Source: CATQHW01 sp965215345
Lineage (GTDB): Bacteria > Spirochaetota > Spirochaetia > SZUA-6 > Bin103
Direction: 5' to 3'
Assembly (NCBI GenBank): GCA_965215345.1
Contig: CBDCDL010000002.1
Location: 620,001-684,000 of the forward strand
Length of the DNA stretch: 64,000 nt
The position numbers were made by a program, and so were the translations under genes. Below the pieces are notes generated by a model. That model ran no database searches. It was not told the DNA's origin and saw only the letters and a program-made list of their open reading frames with translations. This document shows, piece by piece, positions 1 through 8,128 of this stretch. Every line of letters starts with the position of its first letter. The first letter of the stretch is position 1.

Positions 1-2
1 TG

Positions 3-530
3 GCGCAGGTGGGCGGCAGCGAAGACGTACAGCAGATCGTGCTGTACATTGCGATGACGACGCGGGAACCGGAGCGCTGGCAGAGATTCGCGGCGGCGGT
101 ACGGCACCAGGTACCGGGAGGCGGAGAACTGATGAACAAGACCGAGGAGATGATCGAGATCTACGGCGACATGAGGGAGCGTGAGGGCCGTCAGGAAGGC
201 CGGCGGGAAGGTCACCAGGAAGGCCGGCAGGAAGGCCGCCAGGAAGGCCGGCAGGAAGGTCACCAGGAAGGCCGCCAGGAAGGCCGGCAGGAAGGTCACC
301 AGGAAGGTCACCAGGAAGGCCGCCAGGAAGGCCGGCAGGAAGGCCGCCAGGAAGGCCGCCAGGAGGGCCGCCAGGAAGGTGAATTACGCGGCAAGGTGCA
401 CACCATCGAGGGGCTCGTGGAACGGGACGTCTCCTGGTCCATCATCGAAGCGGCCACCGGAATCGACGAGGCTTCCTTCACCCACCTCAAGCACCAATTC
501 GACGACGCCGACGCCTCCTCCTCCAACTGA
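3..530 (+). CDS. C-terminal part of an Rpn-like (PD-(D/E)XK transposase/nuclease) protein, cut by window edge
   Basis: The frame is open to the left edge, so the true start lies outside the window. The visible part begins with a helical segment (QQIVLYIAMTTREPERWQRF), then an acidic MNKTEEMIEIYGDMREREG stretch, 16 tandem tetrapeptides (EGRQ or EGHQ), and a short end (VERDVSWSIIEAATGIDEASF) that resembles the small helical domain closing many Rpn/YhgA-like proteins. Those proteins carry an N-terminal PD-(D/E)XK nuclease domain and are thought to promote recombination; that domain is not visible here. The family call rests on the tail architecture and is moderate. The charged repeat would form an extended or helical linker. 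Confidence 0.55.
   Translation, partial: AQVGGSEDVQQIVLYIAMTTREPERWQRFAAAVRHQVPGGGELMNKTEEMIEIYGDMREREGRQEGRREGHQEGRQEGRQEGRQEGHQEGRQEGRQEGHQEGHQEGRQEGRQEGRQEGRQEGRQEGELRGKVHTIEGLVERDVSWSIIEAATGIDEASFTHLKHQFDDADASSSN
183..374 (+). repeat. 16 tandem 12-bp units encoding EGRQ/EGHQ
   Basis: Sixteen in-frame 12-nt units of the type GAAGGCCGCCAG or GAAGGTCACCAG run without interruption, so each unit adds four residues. Two sub-types alternate (Arg or His at the third position). Because the unit is a multiple of three, copy-number change by slippage would keep the frame and alter only linker length. It sits inside the Rpn-like gene and is not a CRISPR array, since there are no spacers. Confidence 0.95.
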
Positions 531-769
531 ATCACGCCCCCCTCAGTCCGCGGCGGCTGCGACCTCGACGCCAGATCCTTGTACGCCCGCACCACGCAGG
601 CCGAAGCGGTGGCGAATCTTGTTGACCTGGGCGGCGACGGTCTCCGGATCGCCGGTGGAGCCCTCGAACACTTCTACCGCGACCGGACGGCACCCCGCCA
701 TACGTGCTGATCGACGAGCGCGACAACTTCGCCAACATCATACTCGCCTATCGTGGCTCTCCCGCGGAG
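531..769. other. no intact gene; possible coding remnant
   Basis: This stretch follows the Rpn-like stop and has no convincing complete gene. Two + strand frames look protein-like in turn: one reads ARSLYARTTQAEAVANLVDL, the next reads YVLIDERDNFANIILAYRG. This would fit a frame-broken remnant of an unknown gene. I could not recognise a family. Confidence 0.3.
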
Positions 770-1210
770 TCAATCCTCCTCGCTCTCCGTCGAAGCCGTC
801 GTCTCGGTGGCGCCGGAGATGCGCTTCTGCACCTCCTCGGGGGACAGGCGAGGCGCGTCGACCACCTCCAGGTAGGTGCGCATCAGGAAGATGCCGAGCA
901 CCTGGTGGATGGCCGTCCACGGCAGGATCAGCACCCAGCGCGTGTTCAACAGCCCCAGTCCCTTCACGATCATGAACTGGGGCACCAGCGTCAGGATGCT
1001 CGGGATCATCAGCAGCGAGAAGATCATGTAGAACAGGATCTCCTTGCCCGGGAACTTCAGGCGGGCGAAGATGTACCCGGTGAACGACGACAGCACCAGC
1101 ACGGCGACGAGCGTGATGACGCCGTTGACGGTCGTGTTCACCAGGTAGCCGATCACCGCCACCGCCGCCCGCCGGTAGGTCCAGAACCACAACGGAAAGC
1201 TCGGACCTGT
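770..1210 (-). pseudogene. remnant of a MalG-type sugar ABC transporter permease
   Basis: The segment FPLWFWTYRRAAVAVIGYLV continues into membrane helices and the FARLKFPGKEILFYMIFSLL, MIPSILTLVPQFMIVKGLG region typical of carbohydrate ABC permeases of the MalG family. After FLMRTYLE, where such proteins continue into the EAA loop that contacts the ATPase, the sequence switches to an unrelated acidic tail ending TTASTESEED. The N-terminal helix is missing as well. It is read in the same frame as a solute-binding-protein fragment just upstream, so the two form an artificial fused ORF (stop at 770). I call it a non-functional deletion product. Confidence 0.75.
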
Positions 1211-1243
1211 CGATGATGCCCACCACCAGGAAGAACTTGATCT

Positions 1244-1705
1244 GCCCGCCGCGTAGTAGCCCGCCATCTCCTTTGCGTAGCGCCAGAACGCCACGGCACG
1301 CGGATCGTTTGCGGTCAGCAGCTCGTTCTGCGAGAAGGCGCGGATGATCTCCTCCCGCTGCGCGCCGTCGCGCATGCGACCGCCGGGCACGCGCCAATCG
1401 AACGGCAGCGACGCCACCTCGATGACCGAATCGGCCATGATCGGGTGGATGGTCAGGTGCGCGGCGATGACCACCGGATGCTGCGGCAGGTACGGGATGT
1501 AGCCGGCCTCCTGGAGCTGCTTCCAGATCGCGATCAGATCACCGTGGCCGCCCAAGTCCATGTCCGGGTCGAGCCCCGCGTCCTCGAAGGCGGCGCGGTT
1601 GATGATGAAAAACTGCCCGAACGGCTCCATCGACAGCGGGAACGCGTAGCGGTTGTCGGGGTTCGGGTCGTTGGTCCAGGTGTCCTGGAAGAACTGGAAT
1701 CGATT
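1244..1705 (-). pseudogene. internal fragment of an extracellular sugar-binding protein (ABC importer)
   Basis: Reading from about 1705 down, the frame gives FFQDTWTNDPNPDNRYAFPL and then SMEPFGQFFIINRAAFEDAG, typical of the centre of family-1 sugar-binding proteins. It goes on through IWKQLQEAGYIPYLPQHPVV to WRYAKEMAGYYAAG. The signal peptide, N-lobe and most of the C-lobe are absent. At about 1240-1210 it runs directly into a permease fragment. Binding protein and MalG-type permease normally belong to the same operon, so a deletion inside one ancestral operon is the simplest history. Confidence 0.75.
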
Positions 1706-1771
1706 CGGCGGCGACGGGTATCACGTCGCCGGAATCCTGTGATCGTGGGCGGTCGACGATGTCCGGTCAAG

Positions 1772-1924
1772 TCAAGGGGCGGCGCCGTGAATCCCGGACA
1801 GGATGCGCTCATCGAAACAGACCGTGACCCTGCCTGCCAGAATGGACCGCAGAATCGCGCCGGGCGGACCGCTCGGTGAGATGAATCCCGCTACCAGGAC
1901 GTTGGTGTCGAGTACGATCCTCAA
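1772..1924 (-). pseudogene. truncated PIN-domain toxin (VapC-like)
   Basis: Starting at a TTG that overlaps the antitoxin stop (TTGA), the frame reads LRIVLDTNVLVAGFISPSG followed by PPGAILRSILAGRVTVCFDE and RIL, which is the start of a PIN-domain RNase toxin with its first catalytic Asp (LDTNVL). It then leaves the family and stops after 50 codons; intact PIN toxins are about 130-140 residues and need further acidic residues. It should be inactive as a nuclease. The break lies near 1800, next to the fused importer remnants. Confidence 0.75.
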
Positions 1925-2211
1925 GCCGAGTCCCGGCGTCTGCGCGTTGCCTGGATCTCAGCGTCGATCTCCTCGATCGACAGCCGGTCGAGACCGCGTC
2001 GTGCCGCATCCCGCTGAATCCTGCGCAGCGCGTCACGAGCCCGGTGCCGCCGGATCTCGGCAAGCGAGCGTTCCAACGAGTCCTCATCCGTGGCGCTCAG
2101 GATCGCGATCGGCTTGCCATGACTCGTCACGACCAGATCCCGTTCCTGCGCGAGGTCTCGCCAGAGTTGCGACGTACGGCTGCGAAGCTCACGGACGGAA
2201 ACGAACTTCAT
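1921..2211 (-). CDS. Phd/YefM-family antitoxin
   Basis: A 96-residue protein beginning MKFVSVRELRSRTSQLWRDL and continuing through DLVVTSHGKPIAILS, the DNA-binding fold of Phd/YefM antitoxins. The basic, helical C-terminus (EIRRHRARDALRRIQRDAAR) would wrap the toxin. The ATG at 2211 has GAGGGA seven bases upstream; longer in-frame extensions lack family similarity. Its partner gene follows with a 4-base overlap but is truncated, so this antitoxin now appears to be an orphan that may only autoregulate or neutralise toxins encoded elsewhere. Confidence 0.85.
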   Translation of the reverse strand: MKFVSVRELRSRTSQLWRDLAQERDLVVTSHGKPIAILSATDEDSLERSLAEIRRHRARDALRRIQRDAARRGLDRLSIEEIDAEIQATRRRRDSA

Positions 2212-2363
2212 CGCGTCTTCCCTCGCTGCATCACGATTGTGTCCCATATCATGGCTACAGTTGCGCACGCAGATCAACGGCTGCAATGTCGGGAGCCGCG
2301 CGCTGCGGGCGGATGCCGCGCGTCCGTTGACAGTGATCCCGCGCCCCGAAACCATGGTGGCGA

Positions 2364-3350
2364 ATGTGGATCTACGTTCTGCGGCGCGTTCTGATCATCG
2401 TTCCCACGCTGCTGGCGGTGTCCATCGTCGCCTTCCTTGTCATTCAGGCGCCGCCGGGCGACTTCCTCACCGTGTACATCGGTCAACTGGAATCCCGCGG
2501 CGAGCAAGTGGCCGACGACCAGGCGCAGGCGTTGCGCGCGCGCTGGGGCCTGGATCAACCGCTCTCCGTTCAGTACCTCAAGTGGCTGCGCAGCATGCTC
2601 CGCGGCAACATGGGATTCTCCATGGTCTACAACAGGCCGGTGACGGAGCTCATCCTCGAACGCCTGCCGTGGAGCGCAACCATCTCCCTGGCAGCCTTGT
2701 TCATCGTCTACCTGATCGGGCTTCCGGTGGGGATGATCTCGGCCATTCACCAGTACTCGCTGCGCGACTACGTATTCACCGTGATCGGATTCCTGGGGCT
2801 TGCCATACCCAACTTCCTGTTCGCCCTGGTCCTCCTCTGGGGCTACTATCAGCTTTCCGGAAACGTGGCGGTAGGCTTGTTCTCGCAGGAGTATCAGCTC
2901 GCTCCGTGGAGCTTGGCGAAGCTGCTCGACCTGCTCAAGCACGTCTGGATGCCGGCCCTGATCGTGGGCACGGCCGGCACCGCGTTTCTGATTCGCACGA
3001 TTCGGGCGAACCTGCTCGACGAGCTCAACAAGCAGTACGTGATGGTGGCACGCTCCAAGGGCCTGTCGGAGCAGAAGCTGGTATACAAATACCCGTTCCG
3101 CATCGCCATCAACCCGGCGATCAGCACGCTCGGCTGGACGCTGCCGACGCTGGTGAGCGGCGAGCTGCTCACCTCGATGGTGCTGGGGATTCCGACGCTG
3201 GCCCCCATATTCCTCACATCCCTGCGGTTTCAGGACATGTTCCTGGCGGGAAGCATCGTCTTCGTGCTCAGCGTCCTGACCGTGCTCGGTACGCTGCTCT
3301 CGGACATCCTGCTGGCGTTTCTGGATCCGAGAGTGCGCGGAGCCGTGTGA
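2364..3350 (+). CDS. ABC importer permease, DppB/OppB type (system 1)
   Basis: A 328-residue inner-membrane permease starting MWIYVLRRVLIIVPTLLAVS. It shows the family hallmarks: QAPPGDFL after the first helix, LRARWGLDQPLSVQYLKWL, GDMGxS-like NMGFSMVYNRPV, and the EAA-type loop LLDELNKQYVMVARSKGLSE that docks on the ATPase. A TTGACA lies 31 bases upstream of the ATG but has no good -10. It precedes the OppC-type permease by 11 bases and a propeller hydrolase, and faces the matching binding protein and ATPases encoded on the other strand at 5985-10084. The hydrolase neighbours point to oligosaccharides rather than peptides as cargo, as in some thermophile systems of this family. Confidence 0.93.
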   Translation: MWIYVLRRVLIIVPTLLAVSIVAFLVIQAPPGDFLTVYIGQLESRGEQVADDQAQALRARWGLDQPLSVQYLKWLRSMLRGNMGFSMVYNRPVTELILERLPWSATISLAALFIVYLIGLPVGMISAIHQYSLRDYVFTVIGFLGLAIPNFLFALVLLWGYYQLSGNVAVGLFSQEYQLAPWSLAKLLDLLKHVWMPALIVGTAGTAFLIRTIRANLLDELNKQYVMVARSKGLSEQKLVYKYPFRIAINPAISTLGWTLPTLVSGELLTSMVLGIPTLAPIFLTSLRFQDMFLAGSIVFVLSVLTVLGTLLSDILLAFLDPRVRGAV

Positions 3351-3361
3351 GGAAGGCGGTC

Positions 3362-4495
3362 ATGGGAGCACCGCAGAGCCGTCGAAGAACGCGGCAGACG
3401 CGCGACCAGCGCTACGTCGTCGCGTCCCAGTGGCAACTCACGGTCTGGCGCTTCCTGCGCCACCGGATGGCCGTGGTCGCCCTGGTGATTCTGGGAGTAT
3501 TCTACGTGGTCGTGGTGTTCGCCGAGTTCGTGGCGCCGTACGATCCCTACCACAACGACGCGAAGTATCTGCACGCGCCTCCGCAGCGCCTGCGCTTCAT
3601 CGACGACGACCAGGGACGCTTGCACCTGCGGCCTTTCGTGTACGGCCTGACGTCGGAGGTCGATCCGATACGGATGGCGCTGGTGTTCGAGGTCGATACC
3701 TCGGTCAGGCATCCGCTGACACTCTTCGTGAAGGGCGATCGGTACCGGATGTGGGGACTGTTCGAGTCGCACCTGCATCTGTTCGGGGTACGCGAAGGAA
3801 CCCTGTTCCTGCTCGGGGCCGACAGGATGGGGCGCGACCTGCTGACCCGCGTCATCTATGGCAGCAGAGTCTCGCTTACCATCGGGCTGGTCGGCATCGC
3901 CATCAGCTTCGTGCTGGGAATCCTGATCGGCGGCATCTCCGGGTATTTCGGAGGCCTGGCGGACATGGCGATCCAGCGGCTCATCGAGTTCATTCGATCG
4001 ATCCCGACGCTGCCGCTGTGGATGGCGCTGAGCCTGGCGCTGCCGCCGTACTGGTCGATCATCAAGGTCTATTTCGGCATCGTGATCATCCTCTCGCTGG
4101 TCGGCTGGACCGACCTCGCGCGCGTGGTGCGGGGGCGCTTCCTGTCGCTGAAAGAGGAAGACTTCGTGCAGGCGGCGCGGCTGAACGGCTGCAGCAGGGG
4201 ACGCATCATCGCGCGCCACCTGCTGCCGTCGTTCTACAGCTACGTCATCGCCTCGCTCACCCTGTCGATCCCGGGCATGATCATCGGCGAGACCGCGCTC
4301 AGTTTCATCGGGCTGGGGTTGCAGCCGCCGGCGATCAGTTGGGGCGTGCTGCTCAAGGAAGCGCAGCATATCCGGGTACTGGCCAACGCCCCGTGGCTGC
4401 TGACGCCGAGCATCTTCGTGATCGTCGCGATCCTGGCGTTCAACTTCGTGGGCGACGGCCTGCGGGACGCGGCGGACCCCTATACGGCCGTGTGA
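3362..4495 (+). CDS. ABC importer permease, DppC/OppC type with periplasmic insert (system 1)
   Basis: A 377-residue permease. After the first membrane helix (VVALVILGVFYVVVVFAEFV) there is an insert of about 80 residues (roughly 60-140) before the conserved LLGADRMGRDLLTRVIYGSR segment; ordinary family members are near 280-300 residues. The ATPase-contact loop is ARLNGCSRGRIIARHLLP and the end is GDGLRDAADPYTAV. The ATG at 3362 follows GAGGAAGG at good spacing; a GTG at 3347 overlapping the previous stop is the alternative. The insert, also present in the system-2 paralogue, probably lies outside the membrane and may touch the binding protein. Confidence 0.92.
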   Translation: MGAPQSRRRTRQTRDQRYVVASQWQLTVWRFLRHRMAVVALVILGVFYVVVVFAEFVAPYDPYHNDAKYLHAPPQRLRFIDDDQGRLHLRPFVYGLTSEVDPIRMALVFEVDTSVRHPLTLFVKGDRYRMWGLFESHLHLFGVREGTLFLLGADRMGRDLLTRVIYGSRVSLTIGLVGIAISFVLGILIGGISGYFGGLADMAIQRLIEFIRSIPTLPLWMALSLALPPYWSIIKVYFGIVIILSLVGWTDLARVVRGRFLSLKEEDFVQAARLNGCSRGRIIARHLLPSFYSYVIASLTLSIPGMIIGETALSFIGLGLQPPAISWGVLLKEAQHIRVLANAPWLLTPSIFVIVAILAFNFVGDGLRDAADPYTAV

Positions 4496-4511
4496 AACTG
4501 GAGGAAAGGAC

Positions 4512-5963
4512 ATGCCGAGACCCGCAGCGACCGACATCCTGAACGTGGGCGAGGTAACGCAGCTGTTCGTGGACGACCACGTGGTCGCCGCAACCGAGCG
4601 GCTCACCCGGCGCCTGCACGCGGTGGAGAAGCACCCGGCCAACCCGGTGCTGCGCCCGGAGCTGCCCTGCGAGGGGACCTCGATCGAGTACACCAGCGTG
4701 CTCTGGGACGACGTGGAGCAGCGGTTCAAGACCTGGTACCTGTGCGGCGACAACCAGGACGCCCGCACCACTCCGGGAGCCAAGTCCAGGTTCGAGATCC
4801 GGTCCTGCTACGCCACCTCCGCGGACGGGGTCAACTGGGACAAGCCCGATCTCGGGCTGATCGAGTGCGGCGGGTCGCAGCGCAGCAACGCGATCGACAG
4901 CGGGCGCTGGCTGCAGGGCGTGGTGTACACGGGCCCAGGCCGGGAGCCGGATGAGCGGCGACGCTACAAGATGCTGGCCTGGGTCACCGGCGGTTACCAG
5001 GCCGCCTTCTCGCCCGACGGGATCCACTGGACCGATGCGCCCGGCAACCCGGTGTGGCCCATCACCGGCGACGTCGCGCCCACCATCTACGATGAGCGCG
5101 CGCGGCAGTACGTCAGCTTCGCCAAGGTTCACGACGAGTACGAGGGGCGCCGGCGCCGGCTGGTGGGCCGCGGCACCAGCCCCGACTTCCTGCATTGGAG
5201 CGACCCGCACCTGATTCTGGCCCCGGACGAGGCGGACGAAGGCTGGACCCTGGGCCGCCCGGGCCACCACACCGAGTTCTACGGGCTGTGCGGGTTCCCC
5301 TACGCCGGCATGTACCTGGGGCTGCTGTGGGTGTTCCGGGTGACCGGCACGGTGCCCGGCGGCACCAACTACGGCGGCATCCACGCGCAACTGGTGCACA
5401 GCCGCGACGGGGTCGCCTGGGAGCGCGCCTTCAGCCGCATGCCGCTGATCCCGATCGGCCCCCAGGAGAGCTTCGACTGCGGCTACATCCACGCCGCCGG
5501 CCGGCCGCTCGTGGTCGGCGACGAGGTGTGGATCTACTACGACGGGCACGACGGTGACCACGGTTCCTACTGGTACAAGGAGCCGTGGGGCAGCGACGAG
5601 CCGCGCCGCGGCGGAGCGCTGGGCCTGGGACGGCTGCGCCTGGACGGATTCGTCTCGCTCGACGCCGGCGCCGATGGCGGAACGCTCACCACCGAGCCCC
5701 TGATCGTCGCCGGCGACGCGCTGGTGGTGAACGCCCGTACCCGCGGCGGCCTGGTAAAGGTGGAGGTGCTGGACCTGGACGGCACGCCCGTGACCGGGTT
5801 CGGCAGCAGCGCGTGTGTCCCGATCAACACGGACAGCGTGCGTCACGTGGTCCGCTTCCACGGCGGCAGGTCGCTGGGGACGCTGCGGGACACGCCCGTG
5901 TCGTTGCGCTTCCACCTGCGGGACGCCGAGCTGTACAGCTTCCGCTTCACGGCCTCGCGCTGA
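4512..5963 (+). CDS. beta-propeller glycoside hydrolase-like protein (GH32/43/130 fold)
   Basis: A 483-residue protein without a signal peptide. Blade-like motifs recur: SADGVNWDKPDLGLIE, SPDGIHWTDAPGNPV, TSPDFLHWSDPHLILAP and HSRDGVAWERAFSRMPLIPI. These S-x-D-G-x-x-W turns are typical of five-bladed propeller glycosidases and phosphorylases. A beta-sandwich-like tail follows residue 380. A ribosome site (GGAGGAAAGG) precedes the ATG, and it follows the permease genes by 16 bases, so it is probably cotranscribed with the importer and acts on the imported sugar in the cytoplasm. I could not place catalytic acids, so the exact family and substrate stay open. Confidence 0.75.
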   Translation: MPRPAATDILNVGEVTQLFVDDHVVAATERLTRRLHAVEKHPANPVLRPELPCEGTSIEYTSVLWDDVEQRFKTWYLCGDNQDARTTPGAKSRFEIRSCYATSADGVNWDKPDLGLIECGGSQRSNAIDSGRWLQGVVYTGPGREPDERRRYKMLAWVTGGYQAAFSPDGIHWTDAPGNPVWPITGDVAPTIYDERARQYVSFAKVHDEYEGRRRRLVGRGTSPDFLHWSDPHLILAPDEADEGWTLGRPGHHTEFYGLCGFPYAGMYLGLLWVFRVTGTVPGGTNYGGIHAQLVHSRDGVAWERAFSRMPLIPIGPQESFDCGYIHAAGRPLVVGDEVWIYYDGHDGDHGSYWYKEPWGSDEPRRGGALGLGRLRLDGFVSLDAGADGGTLTTEPLIVAGDALVVNARTRGGLVKVEVLDLDGTPVTGFGSSACVPINTDSVRHVVRFHGGRSLGTLRDTPVSLRFHLRDAELYSFRFTASR

Positions 5964-5984
5964 CGGTCCGACCGGGCCGGCGGT

Positions 5985-7076
5985 TCAGGTTCCGGTTGTG
6001 TGCTGTCCGACCGTGTACCGGGTGCGGCGCTGCGCCCGCTTGATGCCGGCGAGCGACAGGCGGTCGGCGAAGTGGCAGGCGACGAGATGCGGGCTGTCCG
6101 TACGCTTCCCGTGGTTCACGAGCGGCGGCTCCTCGCGCCTGCAGATCTCCTCGGCGTACGGGCAGCGCGGATGGAAGTAGCAGCCTGCGGGAGGGTTGGC
6201 CGGGTCGGCGACGTCGCCCGTGAGCACGATGCGCCGCCCCTCCCGGCGCGACTCGGGCTCGGTCTTCGGCACCGCGGAGAGCAACGCCTCGGTGTAGGGG
6301 TGCAGGGGACGGAAAAAGATCTCGTCCGTGTCGCCGAGCTCCACGACCTTCCCCACGTACATCACGGCGACGCGCTGGCTCACGTATTCCACCACCGCCA
6401 GGTTGTGGGCGATGAACAGGTAGGTGAGGTGGAAGCGCTGCTTCAGCTCCTGCATCAGCTTGAGGATCTGCGCCTGCACCGAGACGTCGAGGGCTGACAC
6501 CGGCTCGTCGGCGACGATGAACCGGGGGCTCAGCGCCAGTGCCCGCGCTATCGCGATCCTCTGCCGCTGGCCGCCCGAGAAGGCGTGCGGATAGCGCCGC
6601 ATGTACTCGGGATCGAGGCTGACGGCCCGCAACAGCCCCGCCACTCTCTCCTCGAGCTCGTTCTTGCGGCGCACGATGCCGTGCGTGAGCAGCGGCTCTC
6701 CCACCGTCTCCAGGATGTTCATGCGCGGATTCAGCGACGAGTAGGGATCCTGAAAGATCATGCTCATGTGACGCCAGACACTCTTGAGCTGCGCGTCATC
6801 GAGGCTGGCGACGTCGATCGGGTCGCCGCCGTCGACGCTGAAGCGGACCGATCCGGAGGTGGGATCCAGGGCCCGAATGATGCATCTGCCGGTGGTGGTC
6901 TTGCCGCAGCCGCTCTCCCCGACCAGCCCCAGGACCTCGCCGCGGCGCACGAAGAAGCTGATCCCGTCCACGGCCCGCACCACGTTGACGGTGCTGCGCA
7001 GCAGGCCCCGAGCCACCGGGAAGTGCTTCACCAGGGCGATGACTTCGAGGAGCTTCTCGTTCTCCATGCGCGCCAT
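5985..7076 (-). CDS. ABC importer ATPase, OppF/DppF type (system 1)
   Basis: A 363-residue ATPase beginning MARMENEKLLEVIALVKHFP. Walker A is GESGCGKTTTGR, the Q-loop region is MIFQDPYSSLNPRM, the signature is FSGGQRQRIAIARAL, Walker B is FIVADEPVSALD, and the switch His is in LFIAHNLAVV. The C-terminal Cys-containing region (GCYFHPRCPYAEEIC) is the extension typical of OppD/OppF proteins. The start is set by a one-base TGATG overlap with the upstream OppD-type gene. It ends 22 bases from the convergent propeller gene. Confidence 0.93.
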   Translation of the reverse strand: MARMENEKLLEVIALVKHFPVARGLLRSTVNVVRAVDGISFFVRRGEVLGLVGESGCGKTTTGRCIIRALDPTSGSVRFSVDGGDPIDVASLDDAQLKSVWRHMSMIFQDPYSSLNPRMNILETVGEPLLTHGIVRRKNELEERVAGLLRAVSLDPEYMRRYPHAFSGGQRQRIAIARALALSPRFIVADEPVSALDVSVQAQILKLMQELKQRFHLTYLFIAHNLAVVEYVSQRVAVMYVGKVVELGDTDEIFFRPLHPYTEALLSAVPKTEPESRREGRRIVLTGDVADPANPPAGCYFHPRCPYAEEICRREEPPLVNHGKRTDSPHLVACHFADRLSLAGIKRAQRRTRYTVGQHTTGT

Positions 7077-8086
7077 CAGTGGTACAGGTAGCAGCTCGTC
7101 GTGTGGCCGGGTCCCACCTCCGCGGAGCTGGGGAACGCCTGCGCACACCGGTCCTCCATGACGTGCGCGCAGCGGGGGTGAAACGGGCATCCGGACGGCA
7201 TCTCGTAGGGGCTGGGGACGCTGCCGCCGATCGCCTCGATTTCGTGGGCCGAGCCCTCGCCCAGGCGCGGGATCGAGTTCAGCAGGCCGACCGTGTAGGG
7301 ATGTTTCGGAACCCTGAAGATCGTCTCCACCGGCGCCGACTCCACGTCCCGCCCCAGGTACATGACCATCACCCGGTCGCACAGCTCGGCGATCACGGCC
7401 AAGTCATGGGTGATGATGATGAGCGACATGTTCAGCTCCCGCTGCAGATCCTTCATCAGCTCCAGGACCTGGGCCTGGATCGTCACGTCCACCGCGGTGG
7501 TGGGCTCGTCGGCGATCAGCAGGCTGGGATGACAGGAGAGCGCCATGGCGATCATCGCCCGCTGCCGCATGCCGCCGCTGATGGCGAAGGGATAGGCGTC
7601 GACGGTCTGTTCCGGGTTCGGCATGCCGGCGCGGCGCAGCATCTCGACGGCGCGCTCCCGCGCGACGCGCCGGTCGCACTCCTGGTGCAGGCGGATCGCC
7701 TCCATGATCTGGTTGCCGATGGTGTAGACCAGGCTGAAGGCGGTCATCGGCTCCTGGAACACCATCGACACCTCGGCGCCGCGGATGCTGCGCACCTGCC
7801 TGCCCTTCCAGTCCAGCTTCGCCAGATCCACCACGCCGGCTTCCGTGCGCAGCAGGATCTCGCCGCTCACGATGCGGCCGTTGCGCGGCACGATGCGGAG
7901 GATCGACTGCGCCGTGACGCTCTTGCCGCAGCCGCTCTCCCCGGCGATGCCGAGCGTCTCTCCGCGCTGCAGGTCGAACGACACGCCGTCGACGGCCTTC
8001 AGCGTTCCCTCGCGCGAGAAGAACCATGTCTTGAGGGCGCGCACGCTGAGCAACGCATCGTCCTTCGCCACCGCGCCATCATGCAT
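7076..8086 (-). CDS. ABC importer ATPase, OppD/DppD type (system 1)
   Basis: A 336-residue ATPase. It carries Walker A GESGCGKSVTAQ, the family MVFQEPMTAFSLVYT motif after the Q-loop, the signature ISGGMRQRAMIAMAL, Walker B LLIADEPTTAVD and the switch His in LIIITHDLAV. The C-terminal Cys cluster (GCPFHPRCAHVMEDRC) is present. It lies 42 bases downstream of the binding-protein gene and overlaps the OppF-type gene by one base, so the three form a unit of binding protein, OppD and OppF on the - strand, convergent with the permeases. Confidence 0.93.
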   Translation of the reverse strand: MHDGAVAKDDALLSVRALKTWFFSREGTLKAVDGVSFDLQRGETLGIAGESGCGKSVTAQSILRIVPRNGRIVSGEILLRTEAGVVDLAKLDWKGRQVRSIRGAEVSMVFQEPMTAFSLVYTIGNQIMEAIRLHQECDRRVARERAVEMLRRAGMPNPEQTVDAYPFAISGGMRQRAMIAMALSCHPSLLIADEPTTAVDVTIQAQVLELMKDLQRELNMSLIIITHDLAVIAELCDRVMVMYLGRDVESAPVETIFRVPKHPYTVGLLNSIPRLGEGSAHEIEAIGGSVPSPYEMPSGCPFHPRCAHVMEDRCAQAFPSSAEVGPGHTTSCYLYH

Positions 8087-8128
8087 CGAAGCGGGCCGCG
8101 GGGTCAGCGAAGAGGACGCCCCCAGCGC

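Noticed and set aside
183..374. CRISPR array
   Set aside because: The units are contiguous 12-mers without spacers and are in frame with a gene.
181..975. Long + strand ORF in another frame across the 12-bp repeats
   Set aside because: It is the Arg/Lys/Ala-rich shadow of the repeat array and has no family features.
2327..2356. Promoter for the system-1 permeases (TTGACA at 2327)
   Set aside because: The hexamer is perfect, but no acceptable -10 lies 16-18 bases downstream, and it would start transcription almost at the ATG.
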